Assembly (NCBI GenBank): GCA_030539335.1
Contig: JAUNSG010000001.1
Coordinates: 186,001 to 250,000 of the forward strand
Source of the DNA: Eubacteriales bacterium
GTDB lineage: Bacteria; Bacillota; Clostridia; Oscillospirales; Butyricicoccaceae
DNA length: 64,000 nt
Direction: 5' to 3'
Both the position numbers and the translations under genes were made by a program. Shown here piece by piece: positions 1 through 7,655 of this stretch (within the stretch, counting starts at the first letter, position 1; each line of letters starts with the position of its first letter). The notes under the pieces were generated by a model that saw only the letters and a list, made by a program, of their open reading frames with translations, made no database searches and was not told where the DNA came from.

Positions 1-1504
1 CGCCGCCTTCCTCCACATTATCTCCATCAATCGTTCCGCCATGCGCCGCTATAATCGAGCGGCACAAGGACAGGCCGATTCCCAATCCACGTCCGGTTTC
101 GGGCTTCTTGCTTCCCGCCCCGGTAAACATGGTCTTCTTGACTTCCTCTGTCAGTCCATTGCCGTGGTCACGCACCGTAAACACCGCCAATTCCTTCTCC
201 TTGACGACATCAATCCACACCGGCGGCGCGCCATGGCGGATGCCATTTTCAATCAGGTTGATTAACACCTGCACCACAAGCGTCGCATCCACCGGGACGA
301 ATAGCGGTTCCTCCGGCACCTGAACGGCAATCTCTGCCGCCGGAAGACGCTTTTTGCAGCGTGCAATCGCCTCTGCAATCAGCTCCTCTACCGCCTCATA
401 CTGCTTTTTCAGCGGCACATGATCGGTCGACAGACGGGAAACCGACAGCAGATTTTCTGTCATCTGCAACAGCCAAACCGCATCGTCGTTGATGTCGTGC
501 ATCAGATTGAGCAGGCTTTCCCGCTCCATGCGCTTCTCATTGTCGATGATCGCCGCTGTCGCGCCAATGATCCCCGTCAGCGGCGTGCGCAAATCGTGGG
601 AGATCGAACGCAGCAGATCATTGCGAAGGGTGACGCGCTGCGCCTCCATCGCGATCTTTTTGGATTGGTCCTCCAGACGCTGCCGCTCCAGCGCCAAAGC
701 GGCCCAGTCGAGTCCAAAACGCACACGGAGCATCTGTTCCTTCGTCAGGCTCTCCTCCCACAGAATGCCGATGACACCGGTCATATCCCCATGCGAAATC
801 AACGGAAAATACCGGAGCTGCACCTGCGGCATAAACGGCGTCCCGTAGCCGGTTTCTTTTCCCAGCCGGAAGCACTGCTCCGCCGCCTGCTTCTCCTGCT
901 CCAGGGAAAGTATGACGTCCATCTCGCCAAACACCACGATTTTATTCCGTTCGATGCTCTCAATATCCTGCAAATACACTATTCTGGTTCCAAGCTGATA
1001 GTACAAATGCTCCAAAATCAACCGGATCGTTTCCTCATATCCGCTGGTTGCAATCAGCTTTCGGCTGAATTCCGCCGTGTGCTGTACCATCTCCTCACGC
1101 TGGTACGCCTCCTTCATCTGCTTCTTGTTCCGTCCGGTCATCGCACCGGTGAGAACCGCAATCATCAGCAAACAGAAAAACGTGACCGGATATCCTACCA
1201 TAAAAAAGTTCAGCTCAAAATAGGGCTGGATGAAAATCGTATTGATCAGCACAACGCCGATCAAAGAGGACAGGATGCCCCAAAAATAACCGTCCGTCCA
1301 AAAGGTAATCAGCATGACCGCCAGCATGAGCAGAGCGGCCACATCGATGTCGCCGGACTGCTTGGACAGATGGAACAGGAACAGCGACAGTGCGGTATAC
1401 GCTATCAGCACGGTAGTCGTGATCAACAACCCCTGCCAGTTTTCTCTCTTATGCAGCCGCAATCTGCGCAGAAATACTTCTTTTGCCTTCTGCAATACTT
1501 TCAC
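1..1504 (-). CDS. KdpD-like membrane sensor histidine kinase (C-terminus cut by window edge)
   Basis: Sensor kinase that should autophosphorylate on His and pass phosphate to a response regulator lying outside the window. About 501 codons are visible. Residues ~20-110 form a cluster of membrane segments like the DUF4118 part of KdpD. A GAF-like region follows, then an H-box SHDLRTPL, an N-box NLIENGIRH and a G-box GRGLGIGLSL. The gene runs off the left edge shortly after the last glycine box, so little is missing. A GTG start is chosen because AGGGGAGG lies eight bases upstream. It lacks the N-terminal KdpD/USP domains of full KdpD, so control by potassium is uncertain. The family call is firm; the signal sensed is unknown. 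Confidence 0.85.
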   Translation of the reverse strand, partial: MKVLQKAKEVFLRRLRLHKRENWQGLLITTTVLIAYTALSLFLFHLSKQSGDIDVAALLMLAVMLITFWTDGYFWGILSSLIGVVLINTIFIQPYFELNFFMVGYPVTFFCLLMIAVLTGAMTGRNKKQMKEAYQREEMVQHTAEFSRKLIATSGYEETIRLILEHLYYQLGTRIVYLQDIESIERNKIVVFGEMDVILSLEQEKQAAEQCFRLGKETGYGTPFMPQVQLRYFPLISHGDMTGVIGILWEESLTKEQMLRVRFGLDWAALALERQRLEDQSKKIAMEAQRVTLRNDLLRSISHDLRTPLTGIIGATAAIIDNEKRMERESLLNLMHDINDDAVWLLQMTENLLSVSRLSTDHVPLKKQYEAVEELIAEAIARCKKRLPAAEIAVQVPEEPLFVPVDATLVVQVLINLIENGIRHGAPPVWIDVVKEKELAVFTVRDHGNGLTEEVKKTMFTGAGSKKPETGRGLGIGLSLCRSIIAAHGGTIDGDNVEEGG

Positions 1505-1549
1505 CGTTCCGTCCCTCCCCTGTTTTCGTCAAATTTTTCGTCTGACTGT

Positions 1550-1578
1550 ATTATATCAGACCTCTTCCAGTGTAACAA
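1550..1578 (-). promoter_or_regulatory. Sigma-A-type promoter of the KdpD-like kinase
   Basis: On the minus strand TTGTTA (1578-1573) and TATAAT (1555-1550) are separated by 17 bases, about 45 bp upstream of the GTG start. The kinase therefore appears to have its own promoter, separate from rex. Confidence 0.6.
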
Positions 1579-1604
1579 GCCGCTGCTTGTTTCCGTTTTG
1601 TTTC

Positions 1605-1645
1605 AAAAGGGCGCACTACAGAACATTTCTTCTGCAGTACGCCCT
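1605..1645 (-). terminator. Intrinsic terminator after rex
   Basis: A 16-bp near-perfect stem (arms 1608-1623 and 1630-1645) is followed on the minus strand by a short T run. It lies about 30 bases beyond the rex stop and should end the acn-icd-rex transcript. Confidence 0.7.
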
Positions 1646-1677
1646 CTTTGTTCTTCTCTTGCGAAACAAACTTGGTG

Positions 1678-2313
1678 TCATTCGTCCTGAATCCGGTAGC
1701 ACAGCGCCATCAGCGAGTCGGAGAAGTGTACATTCTCAATCGGAACACCGATCTCTTCCTCCCGCAGCTCCGCATTGGTAAAATTCCAGATCCCCTTGAT
1801 GCCCGTCTTGACCAGACGCTCCGCCGTCTGCGGAACGATCGCGCCCGGAATACAAAGGACGGCAATGTCCGCCATTTCGCGCGACATAAAGGTTTCCAAA
1901 TCGTCCATCGAATGAACCGGAATGCCGCGATAGGCATTTCCGACCACATCCGGCGCCACATCAAACGCGGCAATCGGACGCACACCACAATAGGAGAAAT
2001 TAAAGTTCCTCAGCAGAGCCCGGCCCAGATTTCCGGCTCCGAGCAAAATTGCACGCCGGCTGCTGGCAATACCCAAAATACGTTCCAATTCAATTACCAG
2101 TGTCTCGACACTATATCCATAGCCCTGCTGTCCAAAGCCACCAAAGCAGCTCAGATCCTGACGAATCTGTGACGCAGTAAGACCCATGCGCGACGCCAGA
2201 TCCTTCGAGGAAATGCGGTTCACATCCTCTGCGGCAAGGCGCCGAAGATACCGATAATAGCGCGGAAGCCGTGCAACTACGGCTTTTGAAACATTCTTCT
2301 GCTGATGATCCAT
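1678..2313 (-). CDS. rex: Redox-sensing transcriptional repressor Rex
   Basis: Rex represses fermentation and respiration genes and leaves DNA when NADH binds. The 211-residue product has an N-terminal winged helix (SSKDLASRMGLTASQIRQD) and a Rossmann domain with the dinucleotide motif LLGAGNLGRALL near residue 85, followed by the long Rex C-terminus. The internal ATG at 2313 is chosen because GGGAGAGG stands just before it; an upstream in-frame start would add nine residues without a clear ribosome site. It lies 39 bp after icd on the same strand, so it is probably cotranscribed with acn-icd. No clear Rex operator was seen in front of this operon. Family call very secure. Confidence 0.95.
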   Translation of the reverse strand: MDHQQKNVSKAVVARLPRYYRYLRRLAAEDVNRISSKDLASRMGLTASQIRQDLSCFGGFGQQGYGYSVETLVIELERILGIASSRRAILLGAGNLGRALLRNFNFSYCGVRPIAAFDVAPDVVGNAYRGIPVHSMDDLETFMSREMADIAVLCIPGAIVPQTAERLVKTGIKGIWNFTNAELREEEIGVPIENVHFSDSLMALCYRIQDE

Positions 2314-2352
2314 AAAGCCTCTCCCTTCTCGTTCCAACAAACCAAATATGAA

Positions 2353-3561
2353 TTAGAGGGACTCCTCCAGCGCCGCCCGAACCGCGCGGATGAAATCCTG
2401 TGTATTCAATGCCTGAACCGAATCGCTCTTGACAATCAGAGCAAGGTCCTTTGTCATTTTACCAGATTCCACGGTAGAAATACAAGCCTTCTCCAGCTTA
2501 TCGGCAAATTCCACCAGCTCCGGCAGATTGTCCAGCTCACCGCGCTTACGCAGAGCACCCGTCCATGCAAAAATGGTTGCGATGGAGTTGGTCGAGGTTT
2601 CCTCGCCCTTCAGATGCTTGTAGTAATGGCGCTGAACGGTGCCATGTGCCGCCTCGTACTCATAAACGCCCTTCGGGGAAACCAGAACCGAGGTCATCAT
2701 GGACAGCGAACCATAAGCCGTTGCCAGCATGTCCGACATGACATCGCCGTCATAGTTCTTGCAGGCCCAGATGTAGCCGCCGTTGGAGCGGATGACACGG
2801 GCAACTGCGTCGTCAATCAGGGTGTAGAAGTACTCCAGACCCATCTTCTCAAAGGTTTCCTTATACTCGTTCTCGTAAATCTCCTGGAAGATATCCTTGA
2901 ACGTGTGGTCATACTTCTTGGAAATCGTATCCTTGGTCGCAAACCACAGATCCTGCTTGGTATCAACAGCGAAATTGAAGCAGGAACGGGCAAACGATTC
3001 AATCGAGCCTTCCAGGTTGTGCATGCCCTGTACAATGCCGGCGCCCTGGAAATCATGCACCAGCTCACGCGTTTCGGTTCCGTCTGCCGCCGTGTAAACC
3101 AGCTCCACCTTGCCCGGTCCCGGGATCTTCATCTCTGCGCCCTTGTAGACATCACCATAGGCATGACGGGCAATCGTGATCGGCTTTACCCAGTTCTTTA
3201 CGTACGGCTCCACACCCTTGACCAGAATCGGTGCACGGAATACCGTACCGTCCAGAATGGCACGGATCGTACCGTTCGGGCTCTTCCACATTTCCTTCAG
3301 GTCGTACTCATCCATACGCGCTGCATTCGGCGTGATGGTCGCGCACTTGACCGCGACACCATATTTCTTGGTCGCCTCCGCCGAATCGACCGTTACCTGG
3401 TCGTTGGTCTCATTGCGGTATTTCAGTCCCAGATCATAATACTCTGTCTTCAGATTAACAAACGGGCAAATCAGCTCGTCCTTAATCATCTGCCAGATGA
3501 TTCGGGTCATCTCGTCGCCGTCCATCTCGACAAGCGGCGTTTTCATTTGAATTTTAGCCAT
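2353..3561 (-). CDS. icd: NADP-dependent isocitrate dehydrogenase
   Basis: Oxidative decarboxylation of isocitrate to 2-oxoglutarate, supplying NADPH and the glutamate precursor. The 402 residues match the eukaryote-like homodimeric NADP-IDH subfamily rather than the E. coli type: the N-terminal [29 protein letters not shown] in the substrate loop, the metal-binding [19 protein letters not shown] region and the coenzyme-site [11 protein letters not shown] are all present. The gene follows acn by 78 bp, with a GC-rich hairpin at about 3603-3627 that lacks a T run and so is probably not a terminator. Together with aconitase it gives the oxidative half-branch from citrate to 2-oxoglutarate; citrate synthase is not in the window. 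Confidence 0.95.
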   Translation of the reverse strand: MAKIQMKTPLVEMDGDEMTRIIWQMIKDELICPFVNLKTEYYDLGLKYRNETNDQVTVDSAEATKKYGVAVKCATITPNAARMDEYDLKEMWKSPNGTIRAILDGTVFRAPILVKGVEPYVKNWVKPITIARHAYGDVYKGAEMKIPGPGKVELVYTAADGTETRELVHDFQGAGIVQGMHNLEGSIESFARSCFNFAVDTKQDLWFATKDTISKKYDHTFKDIFQEIYENEYKETFEKMGLEYFYTLIDDAVARVIRSNGGYIWACKNYDGDVMSDMLATAYGSLSMMTSVLVSPKGVYEYEAAHGTVQRHYYKHLKGEETSTNSIATIFAWTGALRKRGELDNLPELVEFADKLEKACISTVESGKMTKDLALIVKSDSVQALNTQDFIRAVRAALEESL

Positions 3562-3639
3562 TCTTGCGTTCCTCCTTGGGGATTGCTAAAAATCGGCAAA
3601 CGGGAGAAGCGGCTGCGCCGCCTCTCCTGTCTATCCGGA

Positions 3640-5562
3640 TTACTTTGCGTTCTTTCTGGTGTAATTCAGCGTGCCGCCTTCCAGAATTGCACTTCTCTGG
3701 CGGTCGGACAGCTCGCACTCGGTCAGGATGGTCTTGCCGCCGATGACAACGGTGACATCACTGCCGGACTCGATCTCCGCACGGATATTCGGGAAGGTAA
3801 CACCGTCCAGCAGATCAATGCCGTCGTAGTCCTCCGGGTTCTTGAAGGTCAGCGGAATAATGCCGGAGTTGACCAGATTTGCCTTATGGATGCGGGCAAA
3901 CGATTTGGCAACCACTGCGCGGATGCCCAGATACAGCGGAACCAGCGCCGCATGCTCACGGGACGAACCCTGTCCGTAGTTGCTTCCGCCAACGATGACG
4001 CCGCCGCCCAGCTCCTTACAGCGTGCCGGGAACTTCGGATCGACATGGATGAAGCAGTAATCCGAGTAGTACGGAATATTCGAACGGTACGGCAGCAGCT
4101 TGGAGCCGGCCGGAAGGATATGGTCGGTCGTAATGTTGTCCTCCGTCTTGAGCATGACCTTGGTGGAGATGGACTCCTCCAGCTCATGGCCGAGCGGGAA
4201 TTCCTTGATGTTCGGTCCCTTGATGACCTCGACCTCATCCGGATTCTCTGCCGGCGGGATAATCATGCCGTCGTCAATGACAAAGGTTTCCGGCATGTCG
4301 ATCTGCGGAGCCTCACCCAGCTCACGCGGGTCGGTCAGGACGCCGGCGATCGCGGATGCTGCGGCGACCTCCGGGGATACCAGATAGATCTTGGCATCCT
4401 GTGTGCCGGAACGGCCCTCAAAGTTGCGGTTAAATGTACGCAGGGAGACACCGGCGGATTCCGGCGACTGGCCCATACCGATGCACGGACCGCAGGCACA
4501 TTCCAGAATACGTGCGCCCGCCTGGATGATGTCCGACAGCGCGCCGTTCTGCGCCAGCATATTGAATACCTGCATCGAGCCCGGGGAGATGGTCAGGGAG
4601 ACATCCGGATGAACCTTCTTGCCCTTCAGGATGGCGGCAACCTTCATCATGTCATAGTAAGACGAGTTGGTGCAGGAGCCGATGCAGCACTGATTGATCT
4701 TGATCTTGCCAATCGAAGCGACCTCTTCCACCTGATCCGGCATGTGCGGCTTGGCAGCCAGCGGTGCCAGCTTGTCCAGATCGACGGTATACTCCTCGTC
4801 GTAAACTGCATCCGGGTCGGAAGCCAGCGGGGTGTAGTCCTCCTCACGGCCCTGGGCACGCAGGAAGTCGCGGGTCACTTCGTCCGACGGGAATACCGAG
4901 GTCGTTGCGCCCAGCTCAGCGCCCATGTTGGTGATGGTCGCACGCTCCGGTACCGACAGGGTGGCAACACCCGGGCCAGCGTACTCGACGATCTTGCCGA
5001 CACCGCCCTTGACGGTCATCTGACGCAGTACCTCCAGAATGATATCCTTGGCGGCAACCCACGGCTGCAGCGAACCGGTCAGGGTGACGCGGACCATCTT
5101 CGGCATCGGGATGTAGTATGCACCGCCGCCCATGGCAACCGCAACATCCAGGCCGCCGGCGCCAAAGGCCAGCATACCGATACCGCCGCCGGTCGGGGTG
5201 TGGGAGTCCGAGCCGATAAGAGTCTTGCCCGGCTTACCAAACCGCTCCAGATGTACCTGATGGCAGATGCCATTGCCCGGCTTGGAGAAGTAAATGCCGT
5301 GCTTCTTGGCGCAGGTGCCGATAAACTTATGGTCGTCTGCATTCTCAAAACCAGACTGCAGCGTGTTATGGTCAATGTATGCAACCGAACGCTCGGTCCG
5401 AACCTGATCGACGCCCATCGCCTCAAACTGGAGGTACGCCATGGTGCCGGTCGCATCCTGCGTCAGAGTCTGGTCAATGCGCAGGCCGATTTCCTGCCCT
5501 TTGACCATTTCTCCGTCAACAAGATGTGCCTTCAGGATTTTTTCCGCAATTGTCATTCCCAT
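3640..5562 (-). CDS. acnA: Aconitate hydratase
   Basis: 4Fe-4S enzyme converting citrate to isocitrate. The 640-residue protein is the shorter mitochondrial/clostridial form. Cluster ligands are visible as Cys297 in GSCTN and Cys357/Cys360 in ACGPC; active-site stretches such as IGSDSHTPTGGG (about 117-128) are intact and the C-terminal swivel domain (YGQGSSREHAALVP) is fused in the usual order. AAGGAG eight bases upstream supports the first ATG. It is first in the acn-icd-rex unit. A perfect 10-bp inverted repeat lies in the leader (see separate entry), suggesting operator control. acnA is used for the family; acnA/acnB naming in clostridia varies. Confidence 0.95.
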   Translation of the reverse strand: MGMTIAEKILKAHLVDGEMVKGQEIGLRIDQTLTQDATGTMAYLQFEAMGVDQVRTERSVAYIDHNTLQSGFENADDHKFIGTCAKKHGIYFSKPGNGICHQVHLERFGKPGKTLIGSDSHTPTGGGIGMLAFGAGGLDVAVAMGGGAYYIPMPKMVRVTLTGSLQPWVAAKDIILEVLRQMTVKGGVGKIVEYAGPGVATLSVPERATITNMGAELGATTSVFPSDEVTRDFLRAQGREEDYTPLASDPDAVYDEEYTVDLDKLAPLAAKPHMPDQVEEVASIGKIKINQCCIGSCTNSSYYDMMKVAAILKGKKVHPDVSLTISPGSMQVFNMLAQNGALSDIIQAGARILECACGPCIGMGQSPESAGVSLRTFNRNFEGRSGTQDAKIYLVSPEVAAASAIAGVLTDPRELGEAPQIDMPETFVIDDGMIIPPAENPDEVEVIKGPNIKEFPLGHELEESISTKVMLKTEDNITTDHILPAGSKLLPYRSNIPYYSDYCFIHVDPKFPARCKELGGGVIVGGSNYGQGSSREHAALVPLYLGIRAVVAKSFARIHKANLVNSGIIPLTFKNPEDYDGIDLLDGVTFPNIRAEIESGSDVTVVIGGKTILTECELSDRQRSAILEGGTLNYTRKNAK

Positions 5563-5602
5563 TGTGAAAGCTCCTTTTCTTGTCGTGAAATTTATTTTCC
5601 GC

Positions 5603-5623
5603 TATCCTGCAAATTGCAGGATA
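5603..5623. promoter_or_regulatory. Perfect palindrome in the aconitase leader (candidate operator)
   Basis: TATCCTGCAA, one central base, then TTGCAGGATA: a perfect 10-bp inverted repeat 41 bp upstream of the acn start. A weak promoter (TTGACT then TAATTC on the minus strand) lies further upstream, so the repeat would sit in the early transcribed region. It has no T run, so an operator is likelier than a terminator. The regulator is unknown. Confidence 0.55.
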
Positions 5624-5737
5624 CGCCAAAAGACGAATGCAACGAATTATTTTGGGTGTTTTTCCAGTCAAAAAGGAAGAAAAACCCGCAATGATTTCGT
5701 TTAGCAACTCTATTTTACTATAAAACGTTCGTTTTTA

Positions 5738-6790
5738 CTAGCATCTCACACGTTTTTTTGCAATTCCGTGTTTTTGACAGATTTTTTCGGATATTTCTGC
5801 GGTCGCAAATGCATTTTGCCAAATCGTCCCCGTATTTCCTGCAAGGAACTCATAATATGCCTGCGCCCCGATCATCGCCGCATTGTCCCCGCACAGGCTG
5901 AGCGGCGGCATGTAGATCGGTACGCCCAGCGAATCCGCCATCCGATGCAGATCCGCGCGCAATTTGGAGTTTGCCGCAACGCCGCCCGCCGCCACCAGTG
6001 TCTTGACGCCGGTCATCTCCGCCGCCATCCTCAGCCGTGGAACCAGCGTGTCACTGACCGCCGCCGAGAAGGAGGCCGCGAGGTCCGAAAGGTTGATCTC
6101 CTCCCCCTTCTGCTCCGCGTTGTGCGCCAGATTGATGACCGCGGTTTTCAGTCCGGAGAACGAGAAATCCAGCGGCGCACCGTCCACATGGGAACGCGGG
6201 AGCGGATAGGCTTTGTCATCGCCGCCCTGCGCCAGCTTGTCAATCTTCGGGCCGCCCGGATAGCCGACCCCCAACACACGCGCCACCTTGTCAAAGGCCT
6301 CGCCGGCGGCATCGTCACGCGTGCCGCCCAAAATTTCCATATCGGTATAGTCCCGTACCAGCACCAGCATGGACGATCCGCCGGATGCCGACAGGCACAA
6401 AAACGGCGGTTCCAGTTCTGGAAACGCCAGCAGATTCGCCGCGATGTGCCCGCGGATGTGGTGCACCGGAACAAACGGTTTCCCCAGCGACCACGCCAGC
6501 GATTTGGCATAATTGGCGCCGACCAGCAGCGCCCCAATCAGCCCCGGTGCACAGGTTGCCGCCACGGCATCCACCTCCTGTAAGGTCATGCCTGCCTCGC
6601 GCACTGCCGCCTCGGTCACCGCACAAACAGCCTCGACATGGGCGCGGCTCGCAATTTCCGGAACCACGCCGCCATACAGCGCGTGTTCTTCCGCCTGTGA
6701 ATAAATGATATTGGAACAAATCTTCCGTCCGTCCTCGATGACCGCCGCGGCCGTCTCATCACAGGAGGACTCGATTGCTAAAATTCTCAT
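5738..6790 (-). CDS. tsaD: tRNA N6-adenosine threonylcarbamoyltransferase TsaD
   Basis: Transfers threonylcarbamoyl to A37 of ANN-decoding tRNAs, normally with TsaB, TsaE and the TsaC product. The 350-residue sequence starts MRILAIESSCDETAAAV, carries the metal ligands in HHIRGHIAANLL (about 110-121) and the ASKHA nucleotide-site stretches LCLSASGGSSMLVL and GGVAANSKLR. It is last in a minus-strand operon polA / phosphatase-like / rimI / tsaD; its ATG overlaps the rimI stop by four bases (ATGA). The tsaB and tsaE genes usually found beside it are not in the window. Length and motifs are complete. Confidence 0.96.
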   Translation of the reverse strand: MRILAIESSCDETAAAVIEDGRKICSNIIYSQAEEHALYGGVVPEIASRAHVEAVCAVTEAAVREAGMTLQEVDAVAATCAPGLIGALLVGANYAKSLAWSLGKPFVPVHHIRGHIAANLLAFPELEPPFLCLSASGGSSMLVLVRDYTDMEILGGTRDDAAGEAFDKVARVLGVGYPGGPKIDKLAQGGDDKAYPLPRSHVDGAPLDFSFSGLKTAVINLAHNAEQKGEEINLSDLAASFSAAVSDTLVPRLRMAAEMTGVKTLVAAGGVAANSKLRADLHRMADSLGVPIYMPPLSLCGDNAAMIGAQAYYEFLAGNTGTIWQNAFATAEISEKICQKHGIAKKRVRC

Positions 6791-7269
6791 CGTACTTCTG
6801 TCCTTTCATTGGTATTGTTTTCTACAAACTCCAATGTCATCAAAAGCGCGTCCTCGCGCGGCTTTTCGTAAAAATTCGGACGGGTTCCCACCGGACGGAA
6901 TCCATACCGGCGATACAGCGCGATGGCCGCCTCGTTGGAGATCCGCACTTCCAGTGTCAGAAACGACGCGCCCTTGGCCTTCGCCCGTTCGATCAGCTCA
7001 CGTACCAGCCGGCCGCCGATGCCCTGCCGCCGATGCCGGAATGAGACGGCAACATTCGCAATGTAGCCCTCATCCAGAATCTGATGGCATCCCAGATAAC
7101 CGACGGTCTCCCCGCTCTCTGTGTCCACCGCCGCCAAAAACAGGGCGTTTGGATTCTCCAGCTCCTCGCGCAGCGCGCCCTCGGTCCACGGGACGGCAAA
7201 GCACTGCCGTTCCAGTTCCGCCGCCCCGGCAACGTGCTGCTGTGCAAACGGCTGTATGGTAATGCTCAT
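6787..7269 (-). CDS. rimI: Ribosomal-protein-alanine N-acetyltransferase RimI
   Basis: GNAT acetyltransferase expected to use acetyl-CoA on the N-terminus of ribosomal protein S18 or other targets. The 160-residue product has the GNAT core: ECF/WT near the N-terminus (RQCFAVPWTEGALREEL), beta-4 YIANVAVSFRHRRQGIGGRLV with the acetyl-CoA loop RRQGIG, and LEVRISNEAAIALYRRYGF. The start at 7269 follows GGAGGG by six bases; an in-frame extension upstream overlaps the previous gene and lacks similarity. Four-base overlaps with both neighbours indicate translational coupling. rimI beside tsaD is a common bacterial arrangement. Confidence 0.92.
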   Translation of the reverse strand: MSITIQPFAQQHVAGAAELERQCFAVPWTEGALREELENPNALFLAAVDTESGETVGYLGCHQILDEGYIANVAVSFRHRRQGIGGRLVRELIERAKAKGASFLTLEVRISNEAAIALYRRYGFRPVGTRPNFYEKPREDALLMTLEFVENNTNERTEVR

Positions 7270-7652
7270 TCCAATCCCTCCACCTGTTCGCAAATCCGAG
7301 CGAAACAATCGAGATAGGCCTGTTTTCCCAAACCAAACGGATCGGGTATTTCGATAGAGCGGATTTTGTGTGCATACGCCGGATAGTCCTCCGCCAGCCG
7401 TGCTGCAATCGATGCGGTGACCGCACAAACGCAATCCGCCCGCCGCAACAACTCCTCACACAGCCCGACCGATGTCACATCCCCCAGATCGATCCCCTGT
7501 TCGTGCGCCGCCTCCCCGGCCAGTTTGCCCGGGCAAATGCCCTCCTCGGCAAACATACCGGCATGGGACGCCGGGACGCCTTTCGCCGCTTGGTAATACA
7601 GCGCCGCAGCAGCTGCACGGCAGGTATCATTGATATCGACAAACAAAACCAT
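7266..7652 (-). CDS. Low-molecular-weight phosphatase-fold protein lacking the catalytic cysteine
   Basis: 128 residues with the shape of LMW protein-tyrosine/arginine phosphatases: an N-terminal P-loop, alternating alpha/beta segments and a conserved DPF (in EIPDPFGLG) at the place of the catalytic Asp loop. In active enzymes the P-loop is C-x5-R; here it reads DINDTCR, so the nucleophile position 6 is Asp while Arg12 is kept. The protein is therefore probably a non-catalytic phospho-binding or regulatory variant. It lies 3 bp after polA, with AAGGGG just before its ATG, and overlaps rimI by four bases. Family by motif reading; function unknown. Confidence 0.7.
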   Translation of the reverse strand: MVLFVDINDTCRAAAAALYYQAAKGVPASHAGMFAEEGICPGKLAGEAAHEQGIDLGDVTSVGLCEELLRRADCVCAVTASIAARLAEDYPAYAHKIRSIEIPDPFGLGKQAYLDCFARICEQVEGLE

Positions 7653-7655
7653 GGT

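Noticed and set aside
419..1690. A 423-codon plus-strand open frame
   Set aside because: It lies opposite the KdpD-like histidine kinase, whose H, N and G boxes read clearly on the minus strand.
1521..2352. A Rex operator (TTGTTAA-N4-TTAACAA) near rex or the kinase promoter
   Set aside because: Only a single TTGTTA half appears, and it is better explained as the -35 box of the kinase promoter.
2305..5694. A very long plus-strand open frame (over 1100 codons) across acn, icd and their flanks
   Set aside because: It is antisense to two unmistakable enzymes with good ribosome sites. Its residues are Leu/Arg/Gln-rich with no motif; it arises from the codon bias of acn and icd.
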